Shown piece after piece: positions 25,144-38,800 of a stretch of DNA of 64,000 nt (positions are counted from its first letter, which is position 1; every line of letters starts with the position of its first letter). Where the stretch lies: the NCBI GenBank assembly GCA_035582835.1, contig JAYKAV010003044.1:3592064-3656063 (forward strand). Direction: 5' to 3'. This stretch comes from Phoebastria nigripes. Lineage: Eukaryota; Chordata; Aves; Procellariiformes; Diomedeidae. The notes under the pieces are model-generated. The model was not told the origin of the DNA. It did not search any database and worked only from the letters and a program-made list of their open reading frames with translations. The position numbers were made by a program, and so were the translations under genes.

Positions 25144-26985
25144 GTCTGTATCAGATCGGGATGTTGGCACACACTGGAAGCAGTGCATTACAGAATGGGG
25201 AATGCCCTGTAGGCCTCAATACCATCGCAATTCGCTGCTGTAGTCTTGCTTACAAATTTTTTTATTCAGTGAGAAGCAGGGAATATAAACACTTGCATCT
25301 ACTGGCCATGCAAGATTCTGAAATCTGCACAGGATATATAGGAGAGAAAATAGGAATACCATATCTCTCACTAGACCTTTCTTGAGGAGCAAATTGACAC
25401 CACAATCAATATGAAGTGCACAGAAGTGGCACTAGTATACCCAGCTGTGAGGGATAGAAGCCCAACTCGGAGTTGAATTCAGAAATCCAGAGACAACATA
25501 CTCAAATGGCTCATCTTGAAGTAAACTAAGTCCCTGCAGCTGTTCAGCCATGGTACTAGGAGGCCTTGCTTTGCTAGTGATGGAGAATACTTTTTTTACA
25601 CCATTTCCACATAGGAGCAGGCTAATGAAAACTGCCTTTGCCCTGCCCAGGCCTGCAACCGGTGCGGCACCAAATACAGCGCTGCTAAACTATCTGCCAC
25701 AGTCCCCTCCGCTTAGAGAGGGCTGACAGTCCAATTTATTCTTGCATCCTCTATTAGAGCATTAAGTCCTTACGCACAGGGTGGAAAAGGCACAAGCCTA
25801 ATCTTAAACTGGAAGGTAGGTGGGATGGGCAGTTAACAGCTAACCCTGAGTCAAAGGAGGAAGTATCAGGTGACAATATCGTGAATCACCTACAAAAAAT
25901 GTAGATCACAGCCTCAAAAAAAATATCCAAAAAACACCCTAGAGGGAGTTGGAGAGTATGAAGAGTTCTGGGAAGCATCTCTTTATTCAGATTGACTAAT
26001 AAATAAATTTCTTAAGTAATGCATTTAGCTAGCATAAGTCTCCCGTGGTTGGTTACGTCATCTCTTACTGCCTCTATAACTCATTAACTTGCAGCTTATC
26101 TCTGCAACCCTTTCTGTGCCCCTAATGCCAGGCAGTGTGTTCACTGGGCTGAGCGCAATGTGCCAGGCACGGCTGAACTGGAGAAACACAGCGGTCCTGG
26201 GCTGTGTCAGGGCTACGTAACACCCATCAGCCCCCTCCTTAGAGGATTCCCACTGGCCTGAAACCTTTTACCAGCACCTCAAGCAGCAGCTTCCCTAATT
26301 GGTGACCCTGTACTGAAGCCTTACATATCGAAGCCGAAGATGCTTGAATGGTTCAAATGCTGCAGCACAAATATGCAAACGAAGAGTAAAACCAAAGCTT
26401 AGCGTATAAATGTGAAACAGAAAAATCTGCATCACTGAGGGAGCCCCCCTGCCTCCCAGCTACAAACACATTAATTCACTGCTATGCTTTCAGTCAAAGG
26501 TTCACGTCTGGTCTAAAACAGCACTGCTCTCTCGTGTCAGCAGAGCTTCACTGTGTTACAGCACTCAGCCCAGTAGATAAGACACTTCCTAAGCACTTCT
26601 TGAACAAGTGGTGCAGCAAAGGATTTTTTTTAAATACTCCTCTTTGTAGCTAGCCTGATTAAGTACTGACCCAATCACAACACAGTTTGTTCAAGAGCTT
26701 CCAAAAGCAACTCTGTTGCTGCAACCACCCCTACCACCCACTTTCCAACTTGGGTGGGAAAGCCGACCCCCGGGCAAGCATCACTAGTCTTCCACCCACC
26801 ACATTTACAACACACCCCAGCAAGCAGGACTTATCACAACATCAGTTCCGCATCCTTAACTGTGGAGAACAGTGCAGCCCTTCAAAATGACAGGGTCTTT
26901 TCCCAATTCTGACAATTGAGAGGGAAACAATATAGAGGCAGACGCTGATTCTTCAGCTTACATTAATAGTTCAAAATAATAAGCT

Positions 26986-27018
26986 CAGTTTCTTTCTGAA
27001 GCAGAAGATAAGAAACTG
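26986..27018. other. Short hairpin
   Basis: CAGTTTCTT (26986-26994) pairs perfectly with AAGAAACTG (27010-27018). Inside it TCTG can pair with CAGA, leaving a four-base bulge and a three-base loop. Function unknown; a hairpin this size may be chance. Confidence 0.6.
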
Positions 27019-29082
27019 TTGCAACAGGTCACAACTCAGTGGTCCTTCCCCTGCTCTGGTAGGACCGAAAACAACACCGGGGGCTGGCTGGAATTTCAGT
27101 GAGGATTTGCGCAAAAGGAACAAGTGTCTCTATCTCAGACCACGCAAGATTGTATGATATCTTTTTGATTTTTAAGGGGGATAGTGGGAGGAACAGCGAA
27201 AGGGAAAGACAGGTAACAGGAAGAAATGAGCATGACCCACAACTGATATAAGAAGATTCAGCTGCACAGAATTCAAGAGGGTTTTTCTTTTTGTTTAGTT
27301 TCTTTGGATTTTTTTTTAAAACACCTTGAGGATTTGCTCCATTATATTCAGACTATTTTCCAGAAAATATTTTAATATTAAAACAAATATTGCTGTGCTT
27401 ATGCCTTTATTTGCAAATAAAATCAGAGCTACCGTAAATCATAGAAGGAAGCTGTGGTTCAAGGCTACAATATTCAAATCACTTTTTGGTTATGAAATGC
27501 TGATCACCAAGCTTAGGTTAGTTCTGATGGGAGCTGTTGATATTCTGTTGCCATTTCTTCCACATACTGTCTTTGTTTCAGAGACACCTGACAGGATATT
27601 AATGTTTAGTTATGCAAAGTGTACCTTATTTCCAATGTTAATTATTAGAGCCACTGATTTCTTCAATGACCTCTCAAAGCAAAGTTAGAGAAAGATATCC
27701 ACAGGAAGACAAGCAAAATGTGTGAGATTTATGTCGTTTCACTGAAGGTAAAAGTTAATCTCTTTGCCCCTGTGAGTTTAAAGATAGACAAAATGTACTA
27801 TTGACTTTTAAAGCAAGGAGTTAAATATTGTAGAACTTGAAAGCTGTGGCTATATTATACCCCGAGACATTTAACTTTGCATTTATGGCACTGCTACTAA
27901 GGTTTTTTTGGTTCCCTTTCCCTCCAACCACCTGAAGAAGAGCCTCTGTTTGCTGTTACAGGTAGATGAATAGGTGAAGAAGCTAATTCCACCTCAGAGA
28001 CCAATGCTTCAGTGCTTCAACATCCACACTATCTGGTTAAATATAACACTGCTACCAGAACTGGACCAAAGCATATCAGCTGTTCCCCTTCACTCAGACA
28101 CTTCGGTGAGATTTGCCTTATTCAGATATACTATATATGTTTCTGAGCATTCCAAGTGCTGTTTATTCAGTTCTAGCAGCAATTCCTTCCAAAATGATTC
28201 CATACATACAACAACCAAGTGTTAAGTACCCCGACTAGTCTTATGAAAGAGGTGATATTAGGTAGGGTGATAGGGACTTTAGCGGGTTGGGTTGTTTGGG
28301 CGTTTTTTTGCACACCTATCTTTTGAATATCCTTCAAATGGAGCATGAGAAGTGAAATTCACCGAAAATGGAGATCCTGTATTTTAAAAGTTCATTAGCA
28401 ATAGTTAGATCGCAGTCTTTAAATCGCTTTCACCCCCTCCCCAAAGGCTTGGTGGCTTCCTGATCCAAATATTTGGATCTGCGCTCCGGGCTGTAAGTCC
28501 TGGCTACAGGCCAGATGTAGGTTCAGCTGCCCCTTCCCCACACACCAAAACAGTTTCCCAACATTCCGTTTCAGTCTTTAAAAGTCTATCATGGTTTGAA
28601 CGTGGCAGAAATAATCACTCCATGCTCACATTTCATGGGTCCTGATCCAACTTCTACGGGCATACCACTGTTGATTGATTCCAATGGCCCAACACAATGG
28701 CGTTACATGAACAAAAATAACCAAACATCTGGCTCCATTCTAAAAGAGTGCATATGGGAAAGTAAACCGAAATAAGCCAGGTGCTGTTAACTCCACCACT
28801 ATGATAAACTGCAGCAAAGGGGATGATTTAATAACCAAAGCAGCAGAAGACAAGAAATCTTCAACTCCCATCTAGTCCTTCAGTGTCATAGTCAGGAGAA
28901 TGCCTAGACCACAGCACCCTGAAAAGGATTGGGAAGAGAGAGGGGTGGAGCCCACCCCATGGGAAGCAGTTTTCGTCTGCTTCATGATCTCTATTCACAG
29001 TGACTCAGGAGTTAACCAACTGTAGGCGCCTGCACCTTTTATTTGCCTTGGATTTCCACCAAGTTTGAGTCATCACGTTCAA

Positions 29083-29097
29083 NNNNNNNNNNNNNNN
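29083..29097. other. Assembly gap, 15 N
   Basis: Fifteen consecutive N, flanked by unique sequence ending CACGTTCAA and starting AAAACAAACC. It is probably a small unresolved scaffold gap whose true length is unknown. Confidence 0.95.
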
Positions 29098-29266
29098 AAA
29101 ACAAACCACCAAGCTTCATATTCCAAAAAGGGCATTCCCATACCAGGACAACTTTTAAGTTCCTACCAGGGAAAGGAGCCTTTTTGAATTAAGGTGGGTA
29201 CATGCCTGTCTCCTCCTCTGAATGAAAACCAAGATCTGTTCAGAGCACTAAATAATCACAAACACA

Positions 29267-29290
29267 ATTTAGATACACTGGTATCTAAAT
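29267..29290. other. Perfect 10-bp hairpin with 4-nt loop
   Basis: ATTTAGATAC (29267-29276), loop ACTG, and GTATCTAAAT (29281-29290) are exactly complementary. AT-rich and short. There is no T run or gene end nearby to suggest a function. Confidence 0.7.
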
Positions 29291-30294
29291 AAGACAGAAC
29301 CTCTAGATACATTATGTCATATCTGCCTCTACAGAAAGATTTAGCTTTTCTGTAGCTCCATTAAACTCATACTGTAGGTGGGACTGAGGACTTTTATAGT
29401 AGCAGACTATCAAAGGAATGTAAGGAATGCAGGGTGTAAACAGATTAGATCTTTTCCCCCTCTTATAGAAAGACCTAGATTTTTTCCCTTTCCTCTGAAG
29501 CTTTAGAAATTTAAATGAAACACTGAAGCATGCATGTTACTCAAATGCACCCTGTCTTCAGTCCAGGATTCAAAGCCAACAATTCACAGGTTTTTCCTGT
29601 TTAATCAGGGGTTGTGCAGGAACTTAACCAAGCTTTGGAACCGGATTCACTGGCAGTTTGGGTTGAACTGGAAAAAAAAAATTGACCTACAGCACATTAA
29701 CCCCTCACTTTGCTATTTTGCCCTTATTGAAGTGTTTATCCCACAGTTAGCAATGATATCCACTGGTCATGTCTCCACTGACTGGATTTACTATCCTAAT
29801 GGCATAGAGTTTGCTGTACTGGATAAATAACAACAAGGGACCAAGGGCCAGGCTTGCATCTAGAGTCAGTTTGGGTAATTCTAGGAACCTTTCTCCACAG
29901 AACCTAAATCCGATGACATCTTGCCTCAGTTACATGAACTATTTCACTCGTGATTCAAATAACAGTCTAATGAAAGCTAATGCACTAGCAGAAAAGGAAC
30001 ACATGAATCATAAAAGAATGATTTACCCATCCTCTATTTCCTGTCTGTACTGGACTGCTTTCATTGCTTGGTTGGAGGTTCACATTCAAGTGTCTCACTG
30101 CCTTTCCCAAATCAGTATTGCCAAAGGTTTGGCCCTTTACGTGTGATATGTGGGATTTGTTTTCTCATTTTTATACCACAATTCTAAACCTACATTCACA
30201 TGTAGGGGCAGTCAGCCTTTTGCCAAGATGGCTATGTCAGTCAAGGAGAGACCAAGGACTAGCGCATGATAAACATGTGTAAGGTATATACCTC

Positions 30295-30445
30295 AGATTC
30301 AGAGATGTACTTGAAGTTCAGCAGGAGAAAGCAGAACTACTTTAGACTAGGAACACAGTCCTTCCACAGAGCTCAATTAAGACACAGGAAGAAGGTAGCA
30401 GATATGTTTAACGCAAGAACTGAAGTAGGTAGCTGTATCTGCAGG
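30295..30445 (+). CDS. Candidate coding exon on the plus strand, product not recognised
   Basis: A strong plus-strand donor (TCTGCAG followed by GTGAGA) lies after 30445. Upstream, one frame is open across the whole segment behind an AG at about 30293-30294 (GTATATACCTCAG). The reading is basic: MYLKFSRRKQNYFRLG, then RAQLRHRKKVADMF. The acceptor is mediocre; a second AG near 30319 would give a shorter exon. No domain is recognised and no partner exon is identified, so a cryptic exon is likely. Confidence 0.15.
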
Positions 30446-33400
30446 TGAGAGTTAAGGACAGCAGAAGTAATGCTAACCACGATGGAGATATACTGGCAAA
30501 CCTGTAGCTAGGTGGAAAACTGGAAGTTAAATTTCTCAGCTAATTGATCCAAACGTTCAACTTGAGACTGACTACAGCATCCTTTGTATGAACAATGCTA
30601 CAAGAGCTGAAGTAGGTGGCCGACGAGTGAGTAAGTCTGACATGATTAACGCATCCGAAAGCTTAACCCACTAAGAAAGATCATTAGCACATATATTCAA
30701 AGCAAAGCAATCGCCTGGAAAAATCGAGTATGTACCTAATGGGTTAGAATATTAACAGAAATCTAGGGAATTATAACGGTAGTAAAATCAGAGGTTCCAT
30801 CTGAAGAACCTCATTATCATAATTTTTGAACTACGTTCATGTTGCTCTTTTGCACATTCAACAGCACTTGACATTAAGTAGTGAATAAGTATTAATTAAC
30901 ATTCCATCCTAATCAGGGCAAGAAGGTTAAACACTATGTTGTCTTCACAGCTAATCTTTAAAGAAAACTAAGAATTGCCTGAAACTCTAAAAGGGGAAAG
31001 ATTTCAAGTGTGTATCCTGGTAGTAGAGATTGGGAAAAGGAACCGTGCGAAGTCTTCCTTCACTTTTCTTCTTTCTGTGTACAATTGGGGGTAAACTTTA
31101 AGCCCACTGAAATATCATTTAATTGGGAGGGACTGAGTAGATACTTCATGTCTTCTGTTCTCATTCCAGGAAGTTTTTTAGCTAAGGATTCTTGAAAGCC
31201 TGCATAAATTTCACTCATGTACTTGTTTACGTATCCTGCCCACATCTTCATAACAGATAGGTTACACACGGTCTCTTGATCTCTATTCTTAGCATGAGCC
31301 CCCCACTTAAGAACTAATATAGTCTAGGGTTCCTCAGCTCCCCGATATAACTGTTGTTTTAAGTGAGAATCAAGGTAGAAATTCCTATCAGCACTGCAAA
31401 CATGCACCATGAAATCAGACCAGAAAAAAAAAAATCCTCTGTCAGACACTCCCACTCCCCTCCTCTTCTCCAGGGAACAATTCAATAGAGAACTCTATAG
31501 GGGAAGCTTCTGAGAGTTTGTTTAGCTTTGTCTTCCTGGGAGTTCTGCAGCACATACTTTATTCTGCTACTAAGTTTAGCAAATGTTTAGCACCTTCAGA
31601 AGGTTAAAGGGCCATTTACTCAAGAGCCAAAGCCTCTTTTGTTTTAGACTAATTGATTTGGTGTTAAAATCTGTTGAAAATTGAAGTTGTACAAAAAGAC
31701 ACTGGAGCAAGAGAACAAGAAGTCTGAAAGTTTGAAAACGCCCATGATCACAGGAGCCAGTTCTCACACATCGCAGTCTTTTTAACCACTTGGCAGCTGG
31801 GCAGAGAGCTTCAGAAGCTGATCAAAGCAAAGAATACAGCCTTCCACACCAGATTCTTTCCCCAAGGCCTGTAGAACCTCTCCCCATAGATGGACTAACT
31901 GGGAGCAAGAAGAAATGGAAAATGCTTTTTTTTCCTGTTTCAGCTGTAAAAATAAAAATTTCCATATTCTACCCAGAGACTTGAGCGAAGCCTGATTTCT
32001 CTGTGTGCTGATGAGAACAGACATTTCGGAGAGAATCCCTACCTCCATCATGGGCTGCAGGGAATCAATAAAGTGCTTCAACTATCTTGTTTTCTTGAAT
32101 TTATGTTCCTTACTAACATGCAGAACAAGCATATCTGGTTCAAAGCAGACTGTCAGGAGGCAAAGCAACGGTTTGGGGGCTATTCAACACCATCAGACCT
32201 TGTTACAAACCTATGGTGTATTTTCATTAATGAGGTTTCAGTCCTTTCAGCAAAGGCCGCATTAAAAAGCAGTCCCAAAGGTAGAAGATCTAGAAGGATT
32301 AATTATATGATGCAATCTTTGCCTAACTCAGTCCTCCTACTAGGTTCAAATCTAGAACAGGCACTAAGGTAGGGAAAAGATGCCTTTAGAACATTTGTTT
32401 GCCCAGTTACCTAAATGCAAACGCTATAAGGTTCGTGTGAGTCACTGCAATCTATCAAAAGGGCTAGTCCCACCAGGATAATGCAAGAGCGACCTGAATC
32501 CAGTAACCTCAGACTGAGAGTGCAGATCTATACAATCAGGAAGAAGAAACCAAGTGAACTAATGCTCTGAACTGCACATCCCTGGCATGAATCACCAGAG
32601 ATTCAGATCAGTGGTTACCATAGTCAATCCCTTCTCCCTAACTCTGCTACTCCTACAGCAGACCCAGATTTACACGACCAGCATGAAATCAAAGCATCCC
32701 TTAACCTACATAACTTGAAAACTAGGCGTGACTTACTGTAATGAACTATTCCGTTAATATAGCACCACACTCAGGTTGCTTGAAGTGCAGATCAATAGAT
32801 ACAAAATGGAGAACTTTAAACCTTTGATGCCATCAACACTTCCCAGAAAAAGGAAGCTAGGCCCAATTGGCAGCCCATGCAAGCTGTTAATTCCAGAAAA
32901 CCAACGTTTCATATGGCCCTGTTTGTGAAACAGAGAAAACATACAATATACATGTTATTTAAATATTGCTGTATTCCAGGTCTTATATTAATGGGAAGCC
33001 TCTACCCAAGCTCCAAGTTTGCCCCTTAGTATTACAACTTTCACCATTCTTGTCATTTGCAGTGCTCCTTATGTCTCAAGAATGGAGCATCTTTATAAAA
33101 AGATGAACCCTTGTTTGTTAGCATTCTGAGTTGGAAATTCCTCTAAAAGGCTGATGAGATTCTGAAGAAACAGGTAACACATATGTAACATATAGTCACA
33201 TGAGTAGTTCTGATACCATGGCAGACCCAAAAGTAACACGCTGGCAGACAGGTGCTCATAGATAGGGAAGGATGTGGATTTTATTCATAATTGCAAACTC
33301 CATCCTATTATATCTAACTACATCTAAGAAGCAAAAATGTCCTTACACCCCATTCTTCATTATATTACTTGAGCTTGTAAAACCAAAGACTATTTTGTTT

Positions 33401-35380
33401 TTAATTACTTTTATGCAGATTAGAGTTGTTTTCTATGCTGTTGCAATACTTTACAAAATAGGCATTTCTGAGTTGATAAAACAGTGTTTCATAGTGGAAC
33501 TTCTAAAGCTTCTCCGTCTGGGCATCCACTTTCATTTTGATTTCTAGTTACTTTGTTTTATGATTAGATTAATCTTATGGCAAGTTTCACACTGTTATCT
33601 CTCACAACATATATTCTTCTCTCTTTTCTTTTTATAGAGCATCTGTCATTCATGTGTTCCATAGAAGAGACCAACATCAGCTTAAAATATCACAAATACT
33701 CTTTCCAGCTGTGATTCATGTGTTCTGAAGCCTTCTTTCTTCCTGCTGGGGGATGCTTCCCAAAAGAAGGGATTAAAATATGATCCAGCCATAAGAGGGA
33801 ATGCATAGCAACATTTTTCCTTGGGAAGGCAGAAACTGCTGGTTAAGGTTTTAATGGGTAGCTGTAAGAAGTAATTAAAAGCAGGGGGTCTATGAATTTA
33901 CATTTGCACACAGGAGGAAGAGAGAGTTCTCAGGTTGCTAAATCTCTAGGACTTGGGTGAATGAACTGCTCAGCTGAGTGCACATCACATAACTACATCG
34001 ATTTGCATTGGCCAAGAAGCTGTTACAAATATTCAGCCTGTTTTAGGTACAAAGAGGCAAGCCTCTGCACTAAAAAAAAAGCCCTACAGTTGGATTTTAA
34101 TAATAACTATCAAGAGGTGAAAAACTTTATAGGTTGCAAACATTCAAAGAAGAAACACATAAGTTTTCTTCGTAAGGAAGGAGCACTACTTAAGAGGCAA
34201 CTTCCGGTGCTTCCTGCACAGCTAGCGTGGACTCGGGCCAGCGTCAGGTTTCACAGCAAGCCTGCTGACTCAGAGCAGACACGCATGCCCCTGGTATTGG
34301 CTGGCCACTGGGAAACACGAACTACACCAGTGAGTTATCAACCAGGGTGGAGGAACGTCTGAGAGACAGAAGACTAGGTTTTTAAGGCAGTTTCCTCATG
34401 TAGTTTCTTTAACCCCTGAAGGACAAGCAGCAGCAACCTGTTTCGATAGCCTGCCACCACAGCNCAAGAAAGACTGCTTAAGGTGTTTTATAGGACACCA
34501 GGTCTCTCCCATTGCTCCTTGGCTTGCCAACAACAATAGCTGGTAGTGGTTGTACCAGGAGTGATTTCTGACCTATGGATTGTACTCCAACTAGTAGCTG
34601 AGGATCAGAAGATCCTGTCCTTGACTCCAGGTTTGCTGCTTGTGTTGTGGTCCCAGATGCTGGCCTTCGTGGGCCCAAGAACCATTTCTGTTGCTTTTAA
34701 ACTTAGAAACAGCTCCTTTTGGCGTTATCATTACACTCTTCTGGATTCTTAACTGAGGGAAGAAGCCACCACTATTTTCCCAAGCAGACAAGAAACTTGA
34801 CCTTTAAGAGGCACTCGGCAAACCCAACACATTAACTTGGTTTTTCTAAGTGGAAGATGCTGGCCTGAGACAGGATACCACCAGCCTGGAGTGTCAACGA
34901 GAGTCAATTCTACGTTATCATATTCATTTTATTGGTAGAAAAAAGAAACATTTGTTTTTAACATACCATTCTGCTTCCCCAGTAGGATTAACAATCAAGA
35001 ACCCTGACCTGAATTCCTGAATTCCAGCAGAAAAATTGTCAGCCCAGGGAGGCATCTTTGCAAAGGCTCAGTAGTACTTTGTGTTCCATCTAAGTTTTTT
35101 GTTCCCCCTCAGATCCTACTTTTGGTTACTTTTAGGTGTCCATCAAGCACCCAGATTGGAGCACAAAGTCAGTAGAAAGACTCTCACTGAACTCCATGGA
35201 TATTAAAATGAGGCTGAGGCTGCATTATGCTCAGTTTGGATATAACTACAACATGAATAGCAAGAATTTATATTTTTATACTGGTGTTGATGCAAGAGGC
35301 TGCATTCTAGTTCCATTCACTCAGTATCAGCATATATTAATTTTGATGTTATTCTTCTATCAGTATATGAAATCATCTTG

Positions 35381-35430
35381 TTATATAAGATAGTGTAAGA
35401 CCGTATATACGTTATATAAGACAGTATAAC
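35381..35430. repeat. Imperfect two-copy direct repeat
   Basis: GTTATATAAGATAGTGTAAG at about 35381 is repeated as GTTATATAAGACAGTATAAC at about 35411, period close to 30 bp, with GACCGTATATAC between. It is a slippage-type duplication in AT-rich DNA. Confidence 0.7.
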
Positions 35431-38400
35431 ATGGATTTCAGTCTGAGCTACGCAAGCATTTCCAAAATCACCACCAAGTCTCACAATACCTTTGTAGAAT
35501 ATGCAGTATTATGATGCAGATTANAATATCACAGCAAGTATCCCTGTGGACCAAGTGGTGCGTTCACCTGAACACAGAAAGGAAAAACAGATTCCTGCCT
35601 ACATTAGCCAGTTGCAACATACAGCTTCCAAGGCACATAGCATGAAGAGGAAANTCAGTTTGTATTGCCCCTTGGATCTGGAAAACTATCCCAAATTCTG
35701 CTTCTCAGTAACAAGAAAGGAAAAAGATCTGTCTTGGGGGTTCCCAAGACACATCAAGGGATGTCAAAAGATGTATCCCTGCGTAACCCCCTGCCCTGAG
35801 ACCAGTTGCTCAGCAAGGTCAGAAAGCTCCTGAGTGTGATTTCTCCCAGGAAACATTTTGCCATTCTTCTGAAATGTGTTCTCATTTTAACTCTCACTGC
35901 CTTATCAATCATTAGCAATAATTATCCTTTTCACTTGAGCCAAAATGAAAACAAAACACTTTTTTGTTTGAAAAGAGATAGTAGATATTAATTAAAATCC
36001 TGATGCAAATTCCAGGGAAGTGGGTCAGAGCTTTTCTGTTGCCCTCTATGGGCTTTGGATCCACTGTGCTTTTTTGAAATTTTTATTGCGTATAGCCTAT
36101 ATATATATATTTTACATACANCCTAGTATCCTAGGGGGTGATTTTATCTAAAGGGTTGAAAACTTCAGTAGTCCAAGGTGAAGTTTTATCCCCTGCAACT
36201 GGATCTGGCCCCGTACATTCAAGCAAAGATCCCTGACGTCACAGTGCAGACAGAATCGCTGATGCTATTTTCATTATTACCACCCCAGTTCAGCTGAAGG
36301 CCACAATACTGAAAAAAAAGGTCACGACACCAGAGGGCAGGTTGTGGCATAGCCTGCCTAGAAATAATGTGAAGAGACCCAGAAGCAGAAGACCATATAG
36401 GAAAGAAAGAATGGAAATTAAGAAAGTCCTGCAAGTCCAGCACATCATTTTTATATGCTGTCATTTTCAAAATAAATACATGCAATCATTAGCAATAAGC
36501 AAACACTTCCTTAAAAGTCCTGGCTCCTTTGACATTGTGATTTGCCTCCACAGTATCTGTGCCTGGCTCCTGTTGTGGAATAACTGGAAGCCACTGTGGA
36601 CAAGTTTCCCTGCTAGAGTGTAAAGAAAAGGCACCACAATAAAAAGGGTGCTTATCACTCTATCTAATAACGCCCAGACAATTTTTACAGATATGCACAG
36701 ATTCCCAAAAGGAGGGGACAGACACTTGGTCTTTTGAAAATGTCTCACTGAAATAAATGGCAACTATTCCTATAAGGGCAATATGAAGTGACCTTAGGGC
36801 TTCATTTGNTTTTTCAAGTTGCCCTGAATGCTTGGCACCACATCAGTGGGGGCTGCAAATTATTGTTGCTATGTTCTTTTTGATGGTTGTATTTCAAGCC
36901 CAAACCCACGTTTGTCTCCTGCATTCTGCTATATTATTAACCTGATTTTGCAATTTACAATATCTAGCTTTGCTAGGATTTCAATATCTTTTTTTAAAAG
37001 AATCATTTCCCTTCTCCATGGATGTTGGACATTCACAGACATATAAAAGTATCCCATAAAATAAGAAAATAGTACCCAGTTACTTCATTTTCAGACAGGA
37101 AGCTGAAAATACTTCTACAGCTTAACCTTTGCATGCATTTTACATCTGCCTAAGAACTGTACCCCTCTCTATCCAGCCACATTTTTTTTTTAGCTATCCA
37201 CTCATCAGAAAGAACACAGATTTTGTATTAGGCCTCCTTTGTTGAAAGATTCACTGCATACCTATTTCCACAAAACCTACACAGCAATGTAAATCTCCTG
37301 ACTTCGCTGCTAACACTTGTACAACGAATCTAGGATCCCTCTGAATAGGAAATGAGTTTCACAGGCTGACTGGTGNTTACAGTAATAAGCCAACAATGGA
37401 AGTTCACATCCCCAAGTAAATATCCAAGATATGACTACAAAAAATATCAATCACTACAGATCCCTGTGTTTAAAAAAAAAAAATTAGAAAGTAAGTATTT
37501 TGTCTTTTTCTTCCACTGGTCATTTCCCTCCTGCTTCTCAAGCAACCATATCAGTGGCTGAGCATTTTCAGAAATTATCAGAGAGCTAGGAAGTAACTTG
37601 CAGGTTACTCTTTTAATACACAAATCGGCAACAAGAATCTCCTTGCTACTAATCACTGTCTCAAGAAGCCACCTTGGACCAGAGAACTGTTGCCATTCAG
37701 CCTTATTTCATTTGACTTGAGTGTCTCAAAATTCAGTAATTTCTACCCTTTTGTTCCTAAACCACTTTCAAAACTGCATCAAAACATTGCAAAGCACAAT
37801 TACAACCGTCCCTCAAGAAAATTATTCATTAAGAGAAGATAAAGTCTAACCACTTACTTGTTCTCTCCAGTCGTTGTCATTTAAATGTGAAGAAAAAAAC
37901 AACACCAAAACAACAACATCTAGCTTCATTTGGCATTGTTCGCATTAAGGAAAAAAGTCAAGTCAAATATCAACTCTAAGTTCACGCAATACCTTATTAA
38001 GCAAAGGAAAAACAAGGTGGAAGATGAACACCCCGATGGAATCTCGGAACCGTAGATTTATTCCACCAAGTGCTTTACAGTGTCTGTTATCTCAGCCTTG
38101 GCTAAGCAAGAGAATGCTGGTGAAAATCTTTGCCTGGTACAGTACAGAGCCTCTGTTTCACAGGCCAGGAATTTTACATTGAATAATTTTTAACTTCAGC
38201 TCTGGGAGGAAAAACAGGGGCTCATATACTCTGTCTGCTTGATTAGGTTTTTTTTTATTTATTTAATGGAAAGAGAACTCCTAATTGGGGAGGGGGGGGA
38301 ACACATGGACTATCCCTTCCAGCTACTACCCTGGGGTGGAGGGAACAAGGGGAAGAGGTTAGCACAAAGATGATGAACTTTTCTGGGAAAATGAAGAGAT

Positions 38401-38604
38401 AACCACATAGCTGAGAGACTGTATCTTTCAAGAACTGTAGATTATGTGATTTCCCAGTTAATTTTCTTCTTTTTAAAAATATAAATAATTTTACTGATCT
38501 GTGGCTAATACAGCCTAATCCACTTAGAACTGCTAAAACAACAGTAGTTAGCAATTCTAATCAACTATATTGTTATTTGTATTATGTTACCTCTGTAGAG
38601 GGCC

Positions 38605-38800
38605 AGCTGAAATTCAGGCCCCACTGTGCTAGGCACATTACCAACACAAACTAGGAGAGTCTACCTTAAGTCACAAAATAAATATGCAAAAATCTAGGAC
38701 AAGAAACAAAGGAACAAGTCACCTCAGCTCTGTGAAGAAGTTACATATCAAACAAGTGGGAGAGCTGGCAATAGACCCCATCTCCTGGGCTGTACCCAGA
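38605..38800 (+). repeat. Ancient CR1/L3- or MIR-like retroposon remnant
   Basis: Two blocks in the right order and spacing match an old sauropsid element. GGCCCCACTGTGCTAGGCAC (about 38617) corresponds to the CATTGTGCTAGGCGCTGTAC box, and about 115 nt later GGGAGAGCTGGCAATAGACC with CCATCTCCTGGGCTG corresponds to the GCAGAGCTGGGAATAGAACC...CTCCTGACTC box. The segment between is degraded. Family assignment between L3, CR1-L3 and MIR cannot be made by eye. Confidence 0.6.

Larger units (their letters stand above)
22256..30290. other. Gene-free stretch, presumed intron or intergenic
   Basis: Mostly AT-rich, with a moderately GC-richer patch at about 23.5-24.0 kb. It contains a pyrimidine tract with a strong splice acceptor at 25.1 kb, small hairpins at 26.99 and 29.27 kb and the assembly gap at 29.08 kb. 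The plus strand of 27326-27688 is open for 120 codons, but it lacks splice support and any motif. Nothing else recognised. Confidence 0.55.

Noticed and set aside
33961..34362. 133-codon plus-strand frame
   Set aside because: Composition looks random (poly-Lys from an A tract), with no motif and no transcription or splice support.
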